Source: JAWLAT01 sp041395325
GTDB lineage: Bacteria; Pseudomonadota; Gammaproteobacteria; Xanthomonadales; SZUA-5
Direction of reading: 5' to 3'
Assembly: GCA_041395325.1 (NCBI GenBank)
Contig: JAWLAT010000029.1
Coordinates: 1 to 63,675, forward strand
Length of the DNA stretch: 63,675 nucleotides
Part shown: positions 18,358-27,687 of the stretch, piece by piece
How the letters are laid out: each line of letters begins with the position of its first letter
Numbering within the stretch: the stretch's first letter is position 1
Position numbers and translations under genes: made by a program
Notes under the pieces: generated by a model
Database searches by the model: none
What the model was told of the DNA's origin: nothing
What the model saw: the letters and a program-made list of their open reading frames with translations, nothing else

Positions 18358-20415
18358 ATGAACCCATTCTGTGCCAGTGGCCCGCCAGGTCTGCTTTCTC
18401 TCTGGCTGATGATCGTCAGCTTGCTGATCGGCGGAGCGTCATGGCCGGCCCAGGGCCAGGTGCTGCTGGCTCAGCAGGACCTGCCGCTGCTGGAAGGCGT
18501 GGCCGTGCGGGACCTGCGAACTGCGCGCCTGTTCCATCCGGACCGGACCGACGTGATTGCCTTGCGCGTGCCGGCCGCTGATCTCACCGGGATGGACCGA
18601 TCCCTGGTGATCCAACGGCAAGTGACCGATGGGCAGTTCGTGAATCGCCAGGTGCTGGCGGTCCCGCGAGCCGAAGGATTCGTGCTGCAGGATCTGGACA
18701 GTGATGGGGATGTGGACCTGCTGGTAGCGCACGGATTCGGTACAACGCCGGTCACGCTGTGGCTGAATCTGGGCAATGGTGGTGGTGCCCCCGGCGTGTT
18801 TCAGCGGCAGCTGCTGAGCTTCTCCGGGGACATCCCCGGGGTGGTCGGACTGTGTGCGCCGGGGACGCTGCCGGGCTTGTCCGCCGCGCTGGTTCTCGTG
18901 CGCTCCGGGGGGCGTCCTGCCGAACTGATGGACCTGGATGACCCGATCGCCTCGGGTGAGGGCTACCGGCTCAGCCAGGAACAGTCGCTGCCTCATCCCG
19001 ACGGCCGCGGCGTCCTGTGCGGCGATTTCAACAACGACGGCCGCGGCGACGTACTGGTGCTGGGTTCACAGACCGATCTGTGGCTGGGGAGCACCGGACT
19101 GCAGCCCTTGCAGCTGGCCAGCTCGGTTTCGGCACTGCAGGGGTTGCCGACGACACACACCGCTACGGCACGCGATCTGAATGGCGATGGCCTGCTCGAA
19201 CTGATTCTGTCCAGCGACAATGGCGATCTGCTGTTGCAGCACCAGGGCAACGATACTGGCGGCAACCCGCAATGGTCGTTGCTGGGTCAGCTTGACGGCA
19301 CGCGCCGCAGCGATGGCTTTGCCTGGTTCGACGCCGACGGCGATGATCAGCTCGATCTGATCTCGGCTCGCGATGCAATCGACGTTGCCCCATTGGAACG
19401 TGGTAGTCGCGTGCTGCTGCGACAGGGCCTGAACTTTACCCCCGCGCAACGGTTGGCACCGGCTCGAAGTCTGGCCAGTGCGGAGATCTCCACGCTGTTG
19501 GGCGATGGCCTGTGGCTGGGCAGTTCGCAGCCGGAATTCAACGCGCTCTGGCAAATCGCAGGATTGCCGCCGCCCACGCCCTTGCTGCGTTTCTGGCAGG
19601 CGCCGCTCGAGGTTCGGCCGAATCGCTACTACTTCCCGAGCCAGCTGGGCATGGACCTTGAAGTCGTTCCGTTCGCGCCGACTGACCTGAGCGTCAGCTT
19701 CGTGGCCATTCGCACCGACCCACCGCCATCGAACAAGTTCGTGCGCGCAGTGGACGTTCAAGCCGGTGAAAGCGAGCCATTGCGCTTTCTTCGCAATGTA
19801 CCCACCACGCCCGGCAAGTGGCGTCTGAGTCTGCTCGGGGCCATGCCCGCGGGCGCCGTGCAGCTGTCGAGCCCGACGTCGATCGATGTCGTGATCGTTC
19901 AAGACACGCCGCTGGACCTGCTTTGCTACATCAGCTGCCTCCTGATCGGCATCTGTACCGATGACGATATGGCCAGCGCAGGCGCGGGTACGGGCTCGCT
20001 GATGGGGACACTGGCCGAGGTGCAGCTATTGCAGCGGTTGCGCGACGAGCGCATGGCCGGCAGCGCCGGTGGGCAGCACTACATCGCCCTGTACGAGTCG
20101 CTGCAGGTCGACCTGCATGCGGCCAGCTTCGTGGACGCCACCTTCTATCTGCGCCTGTGGGATCTGAAGGATGCCTGGATGCCGGCGGTGACGAGTCTGG
20201 TCGACGGTGACGGCTCGGCGCTCATCAACGCGGAAATGATGGGCCGATTGCAGCAGGTGCTGCGGGACTTCCAGGTCTACGGCTCGGCCACGCTGGTGGA
20301 AGCGATTGAACACGAGCGCGCTGCACTGGATCTGGGCAGCCTGGCGGGCCTACCCATCTCGGTGCTGCAACAGCGCTGGGAACGCAATCCGCTGTTTGCC
20401 GATCAGTTCGAGTGA
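18358..20415 (+). CDS. Secreted VCBS/FG-GAP-type protein with C-terminal FADQFE tail
   Basis: A 685-residue protein with a signal peptide (residues ~1-33) and a perfect AGGAGG ribosome site at 18349. Calcium-binding-like D-x-[DN]-x-DG motifs recur (DLDSDGDVDLLVA, DFNNDGRGDVLVLG, DLNGDGLLELILS, DADGDDQLDLISA), typical of VCBS/FG-GAP propellers. The C-terminal ~250 residues are unassigned and contain a cysteine-rich LLCYISCLLIGIC segment. The protein ends in NPLFADQFE, matching the tails of two other secreted proteins here. It is followed after 13 bp by a truncated gene in the same direction, so the two were probably an operon. Confidence 0.85.
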   Translation: MNPFCASGPPGLLSLWLMIVSLLIGGASWPAQGQVLLAQQDLPLLEGVAVRDLRTARLFHPDRTDVIALRVPAADLTGMDRSLVIQRQVTDGQFVNRQVLAVPRAEGFVLQDLDSDGDVDLLVAHGFGTTPVTLWLNLGNGGGAPGVFQRQLLSFSGDIPGVVGLCAPGTLPGLSAALVLVRSGGRPAELMDLDDPIASGEGYRLSQEQSLPHPDGRGVLCGDFNNDGRGDVLVLGSQTDLWLGSTGLQPLQLASSVSALQGLPTTHTATARDLNGDGLLELILSSDNGDLLLQHQGNDTGGNPQWSLLGQLDGTRRSDGFAWFDADGDDQLDLISARDAIDVAPLERGSRVLLRQGLNFTPAQRLAPARSLASAEISTLLGDGLWLGSSQPEFNALWQIAGLPPPTPLLRFWQAPLEVRPNRYYFPSQLGMDLEVVPFAPTDLSVSFVAIRTDPPPSNKFVRAVDVQAGESEPLRFLRNVPTTPGKWRLSLLGAMPAGAVQLSSPTSIDVVIVQDTPLDLLCYISCLLIGICTDDDMASAGAGTGSLMGTLAEVQLLQRLRDERMAGSAGGQHYIALYESLQVDLHAASFVDATFYLRLWDLKDAWMPAVTSLVDGDGSALINAEMMGRLQQVLRDFQVYGSATLVEAIEHERAALDLGSLAGLPISVLQQRWERNPLFADQFE

Positions 20416-21426
20416 CTGGAGCAGGTCAATGATCATTTCAGGATTCTGGCGCCAGGTGGGCGCGCCACTGCTGCTGTCGACCCTGCTGCTGGGGGCACCG
20501 GCCTGGGCCGGAGAGAGCATTCCCCTGACCGTACTGGAAGCACGTCCGGCGGTGCTCGGTGCCGCGACCACCAGCTTGCAGCCCGGACGCGACCGCCAGA
20601 ACGAGCCGTTCACCGTGGGCATCCCGCTGCCCGCTGCGTTCGCTGTCTGCAGCGACCAGCAACTCGACCTGACGAACGCGAGCCTGGCGCAGTTCCGCAC
20701 GCTGGAGCGACGCCGCGACGGCGCCTGTGGCGGCGCTGGCAGCATCGCCTGGGTGCTGGTGGACTCGCAGACCAGCTTGCCGGCCAACGGTCGTCGCAGC
20801 GACCACGCGTTGATTGAAGGCAGCAGACAGGCGATCGCCCCGTACAGCGCCATCGTGCACTGCCAGCCCAGCACCGCGTCGCCACCGCCGAACCAGCCGA
20901 CCAGCGGCAGCGTGAACTTGTTGACCAGCGCGCCGCCGGTGAAGGCAAACAGGAAGCGCACGCTGATCAGCGTCGTACGCTCGGTGCTGTTGGCGGTCAT
21001 CACGCCCGACAGTGCCGAGTAGGGCGTGCTCAGCACCGTGTAGGCCAGCATCATCGCCGTGTAGGTCGCATAGGCCCAGATCAGCTTGCCGCCTTCATCC
21101 AGATCCGGGGTGGTGAAGGTCAGCACGGCTGCGGCCGCCATCGGCACGCCAGCAAACAGCAGATAGGGCCGGAACTGGCCCCAGCGTGAGGCGGTGCGAT
21201 CGGCCACCGCCCCCATCAGCGGGTCGGTGCAGGCATCGACGATCTTGGTCACCAGCAGCAAGGTGCCAGCCGCGGCCGCCGACAGCCCGAAAACATCGGT
21301 GTAGAAGGCCGCCAGGAAGGAGGCGATCGTGGTCCAGTACAGGTTGAAGCCCAGGTCACCGACCCCGAAACCCAGCTTCTCTCCCCAGCCCAGCCGACTC
21401 AGCCGACCCTTGCTTGCCTCAGCCAT
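20350..21426 (-). pseudogene. Truncated GPH/MFS sugar:cation symporter
   Basis: The N-terminal ~200 residues are a clear glycoside-pentoside-hexuronide transporter (WGEKLGFGVGDLGFNLYW, FYTDVFGLSAAAAGTLLLVTKI, DPLMGAVADRTASRWGQFRPYL, LISVRFLFAFTGGALVNKF). These proteins usually have about 440-480 residues and 12 helices. After GWQCTMALYGAIACLL (near 20825) the frame becomes the antisense of the neighbouring secreted protein and turns hydrophilic. The gene therefore retains roughly the first six helices and is non-functional unless the join is an assembly error. Confidence 0.8.
20429..21022 (+). pseudogene. Truncated secreted protein, N-terminal RIFT-barrel-like segment
   Basis: The frame starts at ATG 20429, 13 bp after the preceding stop. 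It encodes a signal peptide (LLLSTLLLGAPAWAG) and ~105 residues resembling the N-terminus of large secreted RIFT-barrel or exo-rhamnogalacturonan-lyase-like proteins (PFTVGIPLP, GSIAWVLVDSQ, LIEGS). From about 20820 the frame runs antisense through the MFS transporter gene and has no protein-like character. Only 20429 to about 20820 is real; the remainder of the gene, probably hundreds of codons, is missing. The family assignment is tentative. Confidence 0.6.
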
Positions 21427-21546
21427 GCGCCACTCACGCCGCCGCCACCGCGAGCATCATAGACAGCGTTGTCAGTGGTGGCTAGTTGGGCGGGCTGGCG
21501 GGACCAGGCCGAGGGATCTGCTCGGGTCCAGAGCCGCAGCCTTCAA

Positions 21547-21621
21547 CACCAAGGACACAAAGGACACGAAGGACACGAAGGACACGAAGGACACGAAGGA
21601 CACGAAGGACACGAAGGAAAG
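21547..21621. repeat. 9-bp tandem array AAGGACACG
   Basis: About eight units of a 9-bp repeat (AAGGACACG, first units AAGGACACA). It is preceded by TTCAACACC, the same start as the arms of the mini-element at 43221 and 43582. On the + strand one frame would read KDTKDT, but no gene is supported. Confidence 0.9.
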
Positions 21622-21673
21622 CAAGCTGCCCTGTGGCTGTTGGAGGTTCGCGAGTAGCAGTCGGTCTCGCGCC

Positions 21674-21887
21674 CCTGGGAACGCCGACGTCCTCGTCGGC
21701 GAAGGCTCACACGCACCATCGAGGCCCCGGTGCTAATGAGACTGGCCCGCGCCAGCAAGCTCGCCTAGTGGGTTCGATCTGTGATCGAACACGCGTGGTT
21801 AGGGAAGGACGACGTCGGCCTGAGAGCGACCGCAGCCTGTCGGGTGAAAGATGACTGCGCGCCGACGCGGACGTCGGCGGTCCCAGG
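21674..21887. repeat. 214-bp inverted-repeat mini-element
   Basis: 28-bp arms at 21674-21701 and 21860-21887 are inverted and match at 26 of 28 positions. The core of each arm is itself palindromic (CGCCGACG...CGTCGGCG). The ~160-bp interior has no gene. It looks like a non-autonomous MITE-type or REP-pair element just upstream of the M28 peptidase gene. Confidence 0.6.
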
Positions 21888-21966
21888 GTGCAGCCCGATG
21901 AGGCGCCGCGTGATCCGCGCGGCCTTCGTTGCTATCGTGGCGCGCGTTCCAGGAAGTGACCCGCGC

Positions 21967-23313
21967 ATGTCGGAAAGATCACGTTGGCGATGCCTCAATC
22001 GGTTGCTGCCCGGGTTGCTGGCGTTGAGTTCGTCCGCCAGTGCCACGATGGCGCCTCCGTCGACTTGTCGAACTGTCGCCATCGAGTCGCCAGCTCTCCT
22101 GAATCAGATGGCCGAGCCACTGACCCGCGCGCCCGACCTCCATTGGCTGGCCCTGGACCGCGAATTGCTGTTGTGCGGCCCGGTGCCCTCGGTCGACCAG
22201 GCCACCGGCAACCTGCCAGTGCTGCGCCAAGCCAGCGTCAGTCCGGACGAGCTGGTGCTGGTGCGCGGCTACCGCCAGTCATTGAGCGGCGCGGCCGGGC
22301 CGTTGGCCAGCGGCGGGCGCCTGGCCGTGTTGAGGGCGACCCAGGCGGCGCGGCTGCAGGACGGCGACGGTCATGCCCATCATCAGATCACCGCGGTGCC
22401 CTGGAATCAGGTGCTGGTGCGCAACGAGGGTCGGGGCCAAGGCAAGTCGGGGCAGGGCGCCGCGACACCACGAACCGATGCGCTGGTCGCGACCGTGGAT
22501 GGGCCGCGTTGGTTGGCCGATGTGGGCACGCTGGCCGGTTGGGATCGACACAGTCTGCGCAGCGGCATCGTCAGCGCGCGGGATTGGCTGCAGGCGCAAT
22601 TCCAGGCGCTGCCGGGCGTCAGCGTGGAACTGGACGCCTTCACGGTCAGCGGCACGACGGTGCACAACGTCATCGCGACGCTGCCCGGCAGCAGTCGGCC
22701 GGAGCAGATCATCGTCGTCGGGGGACACTACGATGCGATCGGCGGCAGCTTCTCGCCCGGTGGCGAGGACAACGCCTCCGGATGCGCAGGCGTGCTGGAG
22801 ATCGCCCGCGTGTTCGCTGCCGATCCGCCGCCGGTGACGCTACGACTGGTCTGCTACGCCGGCGAGGAGCAGGGCCTGCGTGGCAGTCAGCATCAGGTGG
22901 CCGATCTGCAGAACGCCGGCGAGACGGGGCAGGTGCTGAGCATGCTCAACATGGACATGATCGGCTACAGCGGCGATGCCGACCTGGATTGTCTGCTGGA
23001 AACCAACCCACCTTATGCCGACCTGCTCGACGTCTACGCCGATGCTGCAGCGCGCTACACCACGCTGCGCATCGTCACTTCGCTCAACGCTTTCGGTTCC
23101 GACCACGTGCCCTTTCTCAATGCCGGCATGCCGGCGCTGCTGACCATCGAGAACGATTGGGACAGCTATCCCGACTATCACCGCAGCACCGATGTGGCGG
23201 CCAATGTCGATCTGCAGATGGGTTTTCAAACGCTGCGGATGAACGTCGCTGCGCTGGCCGGCTTGATGGGGCTGGATGAGCCCGCCGTGTTCGCCGACGG
23301 CTTTGAGGATTGA
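21967..23313 (+). CDS. Secreted M28 zinc aminopeptidase
   Basis: I chose ATG 21967 because an AGGAAG ribosome site precedes it and a signal peptide follows (LNRLLPGLLALSSSASA). The 448-residue product has an unassigned N-terminal ~190 residues and an M28 domain. All metal and catalytic residues are visible: GGHYDA (His), GEDNASG (Asp), YAGEEQGL (catalytic Glu and metal Glu), NMDMIGY (Asp), DYHRSTD (His). It should cleave N-terminal residues from peptides outside the cytoplasm. The protein ends in AVFADGFED, similar to tails of two other secreted proteins in this window. Confidence 0.92.
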   Translation: MSERSRWRCLNRLLPGLLALSSSASATMAPPSTCRTVAIESPALLNQMAEPLTRAPDLHWLALDRELLLCGPVPSVDQATGNLPVLRQASVSPDELVLVRGYRQSLSGAAGPLASGGRLAVLRATQAARLQDGDGHAHHQITAVPWNQVLVRNEGRGQGKSGQGAATPRTDALVATVDGPRWLADVGTLAGWDRHSLRSGIVSARDWLQAQFQALPGVSVELDAFTVSGTTVHNVIATLPGSSRPEQIIVVGGHYDAIGGSFSPGGEDNASGCAGVLEIARVFAADPPPVTLRLVCYAGEEQGLRGSQHQVADLQNAGETGQVLSMLNMDMIGYSGDADLDCLLETNPPYADLLDVYADAAARYTTLRIVTSLNAFGSDHVPFLNAGMPALLTIENDWDSYPDYHRSTDVAANVDLQMGFQTLRMNVAALAGLMGLDEPAVFADGFED

Positions 23314-23471
23314 GGGGAACCGGTGGCAGGTGGGGCGAAAGCGACAGCCACAGGTTCCGGGTCCATCGATCACGCCGAAGTCGCCCGGCGGGCGAGTCGA
23401 ACCGGCAGACTGTCCCCGTGGTTTGGCACCGGCTGAAGCCCTGTGAGCTTCGGCCAAGTGCCCTGGGTCCC

Positions 23472-25073
23472 TCAGATCTCGACCGGCTGTCCGTGCTCCT
23501 TGGTCGCCAGGAAGCGGACCTTCGGGTGGCGTTCTTCGGCCAGTTGCAGATTGATGCGGGTGGGGGCGAGATAGACCAGTTCGCCGGCGGCATCACGCGC
23601 CAGCTGGGCCGGTGCCTTGTCTTCCAGTTCCTCCAGCGCCTTGGGGTCGTCGCTGCGGGCCCAGCGGGCGGCCTGGATGCCGACGGTCTCGAAGCTGCAA
23701 TCGACGCCGTACTCGTCCTTCAGGCGGTAGGCCACCACATCGAACTGCAGCGTGCCCACCGCGCCGAGGATCAGGTCGTTGCCCATGATCGGCTTGAAGA
23801 CCTGGGTGGCGCCTTCCTCGCACAGCTGGATCAGCCCTTTTTGCAATTGCTTGAGCTTGAGCGGATCGCGCAGACGGGCACGGCGGAACAGTTCGGGGGC
23901 GAAGTTGGGGATGCCAGTGAAACTGATGGCCTCGCCTTCGGAAAAGCTGTCGCCAATCGAGATGGTGCCGTGGTTGTGCAGACCGAGGATGTCGCCGGCA
24001 AAGGCGGTCTCGGCGCGTTCGCGCTCGCTGGCCAGGAAGGTCAGCGCATTGGCAATCTTCAGCTCCTTGCCGGTGCGCACATGGAACAGCTTCTGGCCGG
24101 GCTCAAAATGCCCCGAACAGATCCGCATGAAGGCGATGCGATCGCGGTGCTGCGGGTCCATGTTGGCCTGGATCTTGAACACGAAGCCGGTCATTGCCGC
24201 CTCGTCCGGCGCCACCGCACGGCTGGTGGTCGCGCGCGGTCGCGGCGAGGGTGCCCATTCGACAAAGGCATCCAGCAGCGGCTGTACACCGAAATTGTTG
24301 ATGCCCGAGCCGAAGAACACGGGCGTCTGCTTGCCGGCCAGATACGCCTGCAGATCAAAGGGGTGACTGGCGCCCTCGACCAGTTCCAGTTCCTCGCGCA
24401 GCTCGGCCAGCACGTCGGCCGGCACGCGTTTGGCCAGCTCCGGATCATCCAGACCCTTGAGGATCGTGGAATCCTGGCGGGTGTGATTGCGGCCGGGTTC
24501 GTACAGATGAATCTCGCCGGTGAGCAGGTGATATACGCCCCGCAGCCGCGAGCCCATGCCGATCGGCCAGGTCACGGGCGCACACTGGATCTTGAGGATC
24601 TCCTCGACCTCGTCGAGCAGATCGATGGGTGCACGGCCTTCACGGTCGAGCTTGTTGACGAAGGTGATGATCGGCGTGTCGCGCAGCCGGCACACGTCCA
24701 TCAGCTTGATCGTGCGTTCCTCCACGCCCTTGGCTGCATCGATGACCATCAGCGCGGAGTCCACCGCGGTCAGCACGCGGTAGGTGTCCTCGGAGAAGTC
24801 GGCGTGGCCCGGGGTGTCGAGCAGGTTGACGATGCGTTCCTTGTAGGGGAACTGCATCACCGAAGAGGTCACCGAGATGCCGCGTTCCTTTTCCATCGCC
24901 ATCCAGTCGGAGGTGGCGTGGCGAGAGGCCTTGCGCGCCTTGACCGAGCCGGCCATCTGGATCGCTCCGCCGAACAGCAGCAGCTTCTCGGTCAGCGTGG
25001 TCTTGCCGGCGTCGGGATGCGAAATGATCGCAAAGGTCCGGCGCCGCGCGATCTCCTTGGGGGCTGCGGTCAT
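23472..25073 (-). CDS. prfC: Peptide chain release factor 3
   Basis: A 533-residue translational GTPase that recycles RF1/RF2 from the ribosome after termination. G motifs are intact: SHPDAGKTTLTE (G1), DTPGHADFSEDTYR (G3), NKLDREGR (G4). Length and end-to-end composition match RF3. It is convergent with the M28 gene, and a G-rich repeat array lies just upstream. Confidence 0.97.
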   Translation of the reverse strand: MTAAPKEIARRRTFAIISHPDAGKTTLTEKLLLFGGAIQMAGSVKARKASRHATSDWMAMEKERGISVTSSVMQFPYKERIVNLLDTPGHADFSEDTYRVLTAVDSALMVIDAAKGVEERTIKLMDVCRLRDTPIITFVNKLDREGRAPIDLLDEVEEILKIQCAPVTWPIGMGSRLRGVYHLLTGEIHLYEPGRNHTRQDSTILKGLDDPELAKRVPADVLAELREELELVEGASHPFDLQAYLAGKQTPVFFGSGINNFGVQPLLDAFVEWAPSPRPRATTSRAVAPDEAAMTGFVFKIQANMDPQHRDRIAFMRICSGHFEPGQKLFHVRTGKELKIANALTFLASERERAETAFAGDILGLHNHGTISIGDSFSEGEAISFTGIPNFAPELFRRARLRDPLKLKQLQKGLIQLCEEGATQVFKPIMGNDLILGAVGTLQFDVVAYRLKDEYGVDCSFETVGIQAARWARSDDPKALEELEDKAPAQLARDAAGELVYLAPTRINLQLAEERHPKVRFLATKEHGQPVEI

Positions 25074-25131
25074 GGCGAAGGTCGCCCTTGGCGGGCGGGG
25101 CGGAAAAGGGGGGCGGAGTATAGGGGGAGTC

Positions 25132-25224
25132 GGGGCTCAGGGCCCAGGGCTCAGGGCTCAGGGCTCAGGGGTCAGGGGTCAGGGGTCAGGGGTCAGGGGT
25201 CAGGGGTCAGGGGTCAGGGGCCAG
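25132..25224. repeat. G-rich 7-bp tandem array (CTCAGGG / TCAGGGG)
   Basis: About 13 heptamers: first CTCAGGG and CCCAGGG units, then a run of TCAGGGG. It has many closely spaced GGG or GGGG tracts on the + strand, so intramolecular G-quadruplex formation is possible. Related arrays occur near 38606, 39968, 50124 and 54015. Confidence 0.92.
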
Positions 25225-25288
25225 GCAATTCGAGGAGGCACCAACGAAGCCTTGGAATCGAAGCTCGCCAAGAACCACCCGATCTTCA

Positions 25289-25310
25289 GTGGGAGCGAGC
25301 TTGCTCGCGA
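25289..25310. repeat. REP-like palindrome GAGCGAGCTTGCTCGC
   Basis: The sequence GTGGGAGCGAGCTTGCTCGC contains a 7-bp-arm palindrome (GCGAGC-TT-GCTCGC). It resembles widespread gammaproteobacterial REP elements. It is in the gap between prfC and the lipoprotein gene. Confidence 0.65.
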
Positions 25311-25326
25311 TCTTCTGGCTTTCCGG

Positions 25327-26061
25327 TCATCGATCCGTCGTGTTTTCCCCACAGGAGATCCCTGCTTCGCGCCGGACGGTCGCCAACGGGGGAATCTCGT
25401 TCCCAAGCAGGTGGCCGATGTACTGCAGCACCAGGTACTCCTCCTCGCGGACCGGATCGACTCGAATGGCGCTCGGCACGAATCCGAGCGCATGCGCATT
25501 GAACTCAGTGCCGTGGAACAGCGTCGAGTTGAACGAGCGCACGGTGATTCGTGCAGCCATGCCCTCGTTGACCGGGTCAATCCGGATGGCGAAATCGGCG
25601 CGATAGGGCACCGCGCCGGCCTCGCCGTAGTACCGGGACGACTGGAAGCTGTCACCCAGGGGAACACCGGCAAATACCCACAGGCTGTCCACCGAACCGC
25701 TCAAGAGAATGTCGGCGGGTACCGGAACCGGCGCTGGCATGGGCCTCACGACCGGAACTGGAGCACGCCGGCCATCGGCGCTCTTGAAACCATGCGCCTG
25801 GAAATAGGGGCTGGCCATCTGCCGTGATGGCGTCAATCCGGACTCAATGGCGGCTTTGGCCTCGGCCGGCTGCCAATGAGTGTCCAGAACCGCCCGAAGT
25901 TCGCGCGGAGATTCACACTCGGCCAGCGGCTCACCGCGGTTCCCGCATCCGACCAGGAGTGCCGCGCAAACGCCGCATGCAGCCCAGATTGTCCGCCTCA
26001 CTGGAGCCGAGGGCGGGATCGACCTGGTGTCAGCATCCTTGCCCGCCTTCTCCGGCTTCAT
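25327..26061 (-). CDS. Putative lipoprotein of unknown function
   Basis: A 244-residue protein. Its ATG overlaps the nhaC stop (TGATG), so the two genes are translationally coupled. The N-terminus has a hydrophilic ~22-residue stretch, then a hydrophobic helix and lipobox (TIWAACGVCAALLVGC). A proline-rich segment follows (PVPVVRPMPAPVPVP). The C-terminal ~140 residues have no motif I recognise. Coupling to an antiporter gene suggests co-regulation but does not indicate a role. Confidence 0.7.
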   Translation of the reverse strand: MKPEKAGKDADTRSIPPSAPVRRTIWAACGVCAALLVGCGNRGEPLAECESPRELRAVLDTHWQPAEAKAAIESGLTPSRQMASPYFQAHGFKSADGRRAPVPVVRPMPAPVPVPADILLSGSVDSLWVFAGVPLGDSFQSSRYYGEAGAVPYRADFAIRIDPVNEGMAARITVRSFNSTLFHGTEFNAHALGFVPSAIRVDPVREEEYLVLQYIGHLLGNEIPPLATVRREAGISCGENTTDR

Positions 26062-27557
26062 CAGCTCCCCGCCTTCAACTCCCCCTCTTCGTGCCGCGTG
26101 ATGCGGAAACCCGTGATGGCGAAGAGGCCGGCGACGATCGGATTGATCAGGTTGAACAGACAGAAGGGCAGATAGGCAAAGGTGGCCACGCCCAGCGTGG
26201 CGGCCATGTAGGCGCCGCAGGTGTTCCAGGGCACCAGGGGCGAAGTCAGCGTGCCGGCATCTTCCAGTGCGCGTGACAGATTCACCGGCGCCAGGCCGCG
26301 GCGCTGGAACTCGGCGCGGTACAGGCGGCCGGGCAGCACGATGGCCATGTACTGGTCGCCGGCGACGATGTTGATGCCCACCGCGGTGGCCAGCGTCGCC
26401 AGCACCAGGCTGCCGGCACGGTGGGCGGCCTGCAGGATGCTGCGCGCCAGCCGCTCCAGCAGACCCATCCGCTCCATCACCGAGCCATAGGCCATCGCGC
26501 AGAGCACCAGCCAGATGGTGTTGAGCATGCTCGACATGCCGCCGCGCTTGAGCAGTTCGTCGACGCGCTCGTGGCCCGAATCCAGCTGATAGCCGTCGAA
26601 CAGCGCCGTCCAGGCGCCAGCCAGTAGCGCCATGCCGTGCGAGCGACCTTCGGCGGCGCCCATCTCGACCACCCCCGCGCTCTGGAAGATCACCGCGAAC
26701 AGCGATCCGGCCAGCGCGCCGATGGCGATGGTCGGTAGCGCCGGGAAGCGCCGCACCGCCAGCACCAGCACCAGCAGCAGTGGCAGCAGCAGATACCAAC
26801 CATGGCGGAAGCGCGTATCGAGCACCGCCAGCATGTCGCCCAGGCCCTCGCTGGTCTGCTGCGGTTCGGCCAGCAGGCCGAGCACGGCAAAGCCGATCAG
26901 CGCCAGCGCGAAGCTCGGCCCGGTGGTCCAGACCATCGCCTTGATGTGGGCGAACAGATCACTGCCGGAGACTGCAGGGGCCAGATTGGTGGTGTCCGAC
27001 AGCGGCGACATCTTGTCGCCGAAGTAGGCGCCGGAGATCACGGCGCCAGCGGTAATCGGCAGCGACAACCCCATCAGGGCCGCCACGCCCATCAAGGCCA
27101 CACCGATGGTGCCGGCCACGGTCCAGGAGCTGCCGATCGACAGCGCCACCACGGCGCAGATGAAGCAGCTGGCCAGGTAGAACCAGTCCGGCGACAACAG
27201 CGCCAGCCCGTAGTGGATCAGCGTCGGCACGATGCCGGCCTGGATCCAACTGCCGATCAACGCGCCGACCAGCAGCAGGATGAACATCGCCTTGGTTGCC
27301 AGCGAGACGCCGTGGACGATGGCGTCCTCGACGGCATCCCAGCGGTGACCATTCTTCAGACCGATCAGCCCGGCGATACCGGCCGAGAACAGCAGCGCCA
27401 GCTGGTTGGCACCGTAGGAGGAATCCGCACTGTAGAGCTTGACGCTGAGGAACAGCAGCACGATCAGACACAGCAGCGGCAGCAGCGCATCGAGCAGGCT
27501 GGGCTCGCGGCCACCGGGATGGTGGTCGCCGGTCGGGCTGGTGTGGTGATCGGACAT
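26061..27557 (-). CDS. nhaC: Na+/H+ antiporter NhaC family
   Basis: A 498-residue inner-membrane antiporter with 11-12 hydrophobic helices. Characteristic stretches include SIGSSWTVAGTIGVALMG, GAYFGDKMSPLSDTTNLAP and GINIVAGDQYMAIVLPG. It should exchange sodium for protons in ion and pH homeostasis; substrate choice within the family is inferred. The first 20 residues are His/Gly-rich and cytosolic. Downstream overlap with the lipoprotein gene forms a two-gene operon. Confidence 0.92.
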   Translation of the reverse strand: MSDHHTSPTGDHHPGGREPSLLDALLPLLCLIVLLFLSVKLYSADSSYGANQLALLFSAGIAGLIGLKNGHRWDAVEDAIVHGVSLATKAMFILLLVGALIGSWIQAGIVPTLIHYGLALLSPDWFYLASCFICAVVALSIGSSWTVAGTIGVALMGVAALMGLSLPITAGAVISGAYFGDKMSPLSDTTNLAPAVSGSDLFAHIKAMVWTTGPSFALALIGFAVLGLLAEPQQTSEGLGDMLAVLDTRFRHGWYLLLPLLLVLVLAVRRFPALPTIAIGALAGSLFAVIFQSAGVVEMGAAEGRSHGMALLAGAWTALFDGYQLDSGHERVDELLKRGGMSSMLNTIWLVLCAMAYGSVMERMGLLERLARSILQAAHRAGSLVLATLATAVGINIVAGDQYMAIVLPGRLYRAEFQRRGLAPVNLSRALEDAGTLTSPLVPWNTCGAYMAATLGVATFAYLPFCLFNLINPIVAGLFAITGFRITRHEEGELKAGS

Positions 27558-27687
27558 GCGCTTCCCCAGGGTCGATAACGGCCGGCGCAGGTGCGCACGG
27601 CATCGGCACGCGCACCATCATCAAAACCGCGGCAAAGGGCAAGCCCCGGTGGCGATGTGCCGAAATCTTGGGAGCGTGGACGCCCGC

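Noticed and set aside
20429..21022. An intact 197-residue secreted protein
   Set aside because: The last third is antisense to a conserved transporter; only the first ~130 codons look real.
21547..21621. Possible CRISPR array
   Set aside because: The repeat unit is 9 bp with no spacers, so it is a minisatellite, not a CRISPR.
25132..25224. Possible CRISPR or iteron array
   Set aside because: Units are 7 bp and contiguous, without spacers or an adjacent replication gene.
23310..25502. A 730-codon open frame on the plus strand
   Set aside because: It is antisense to prfC, which has intact GTPase motifs. Its translation has no recognisable features.
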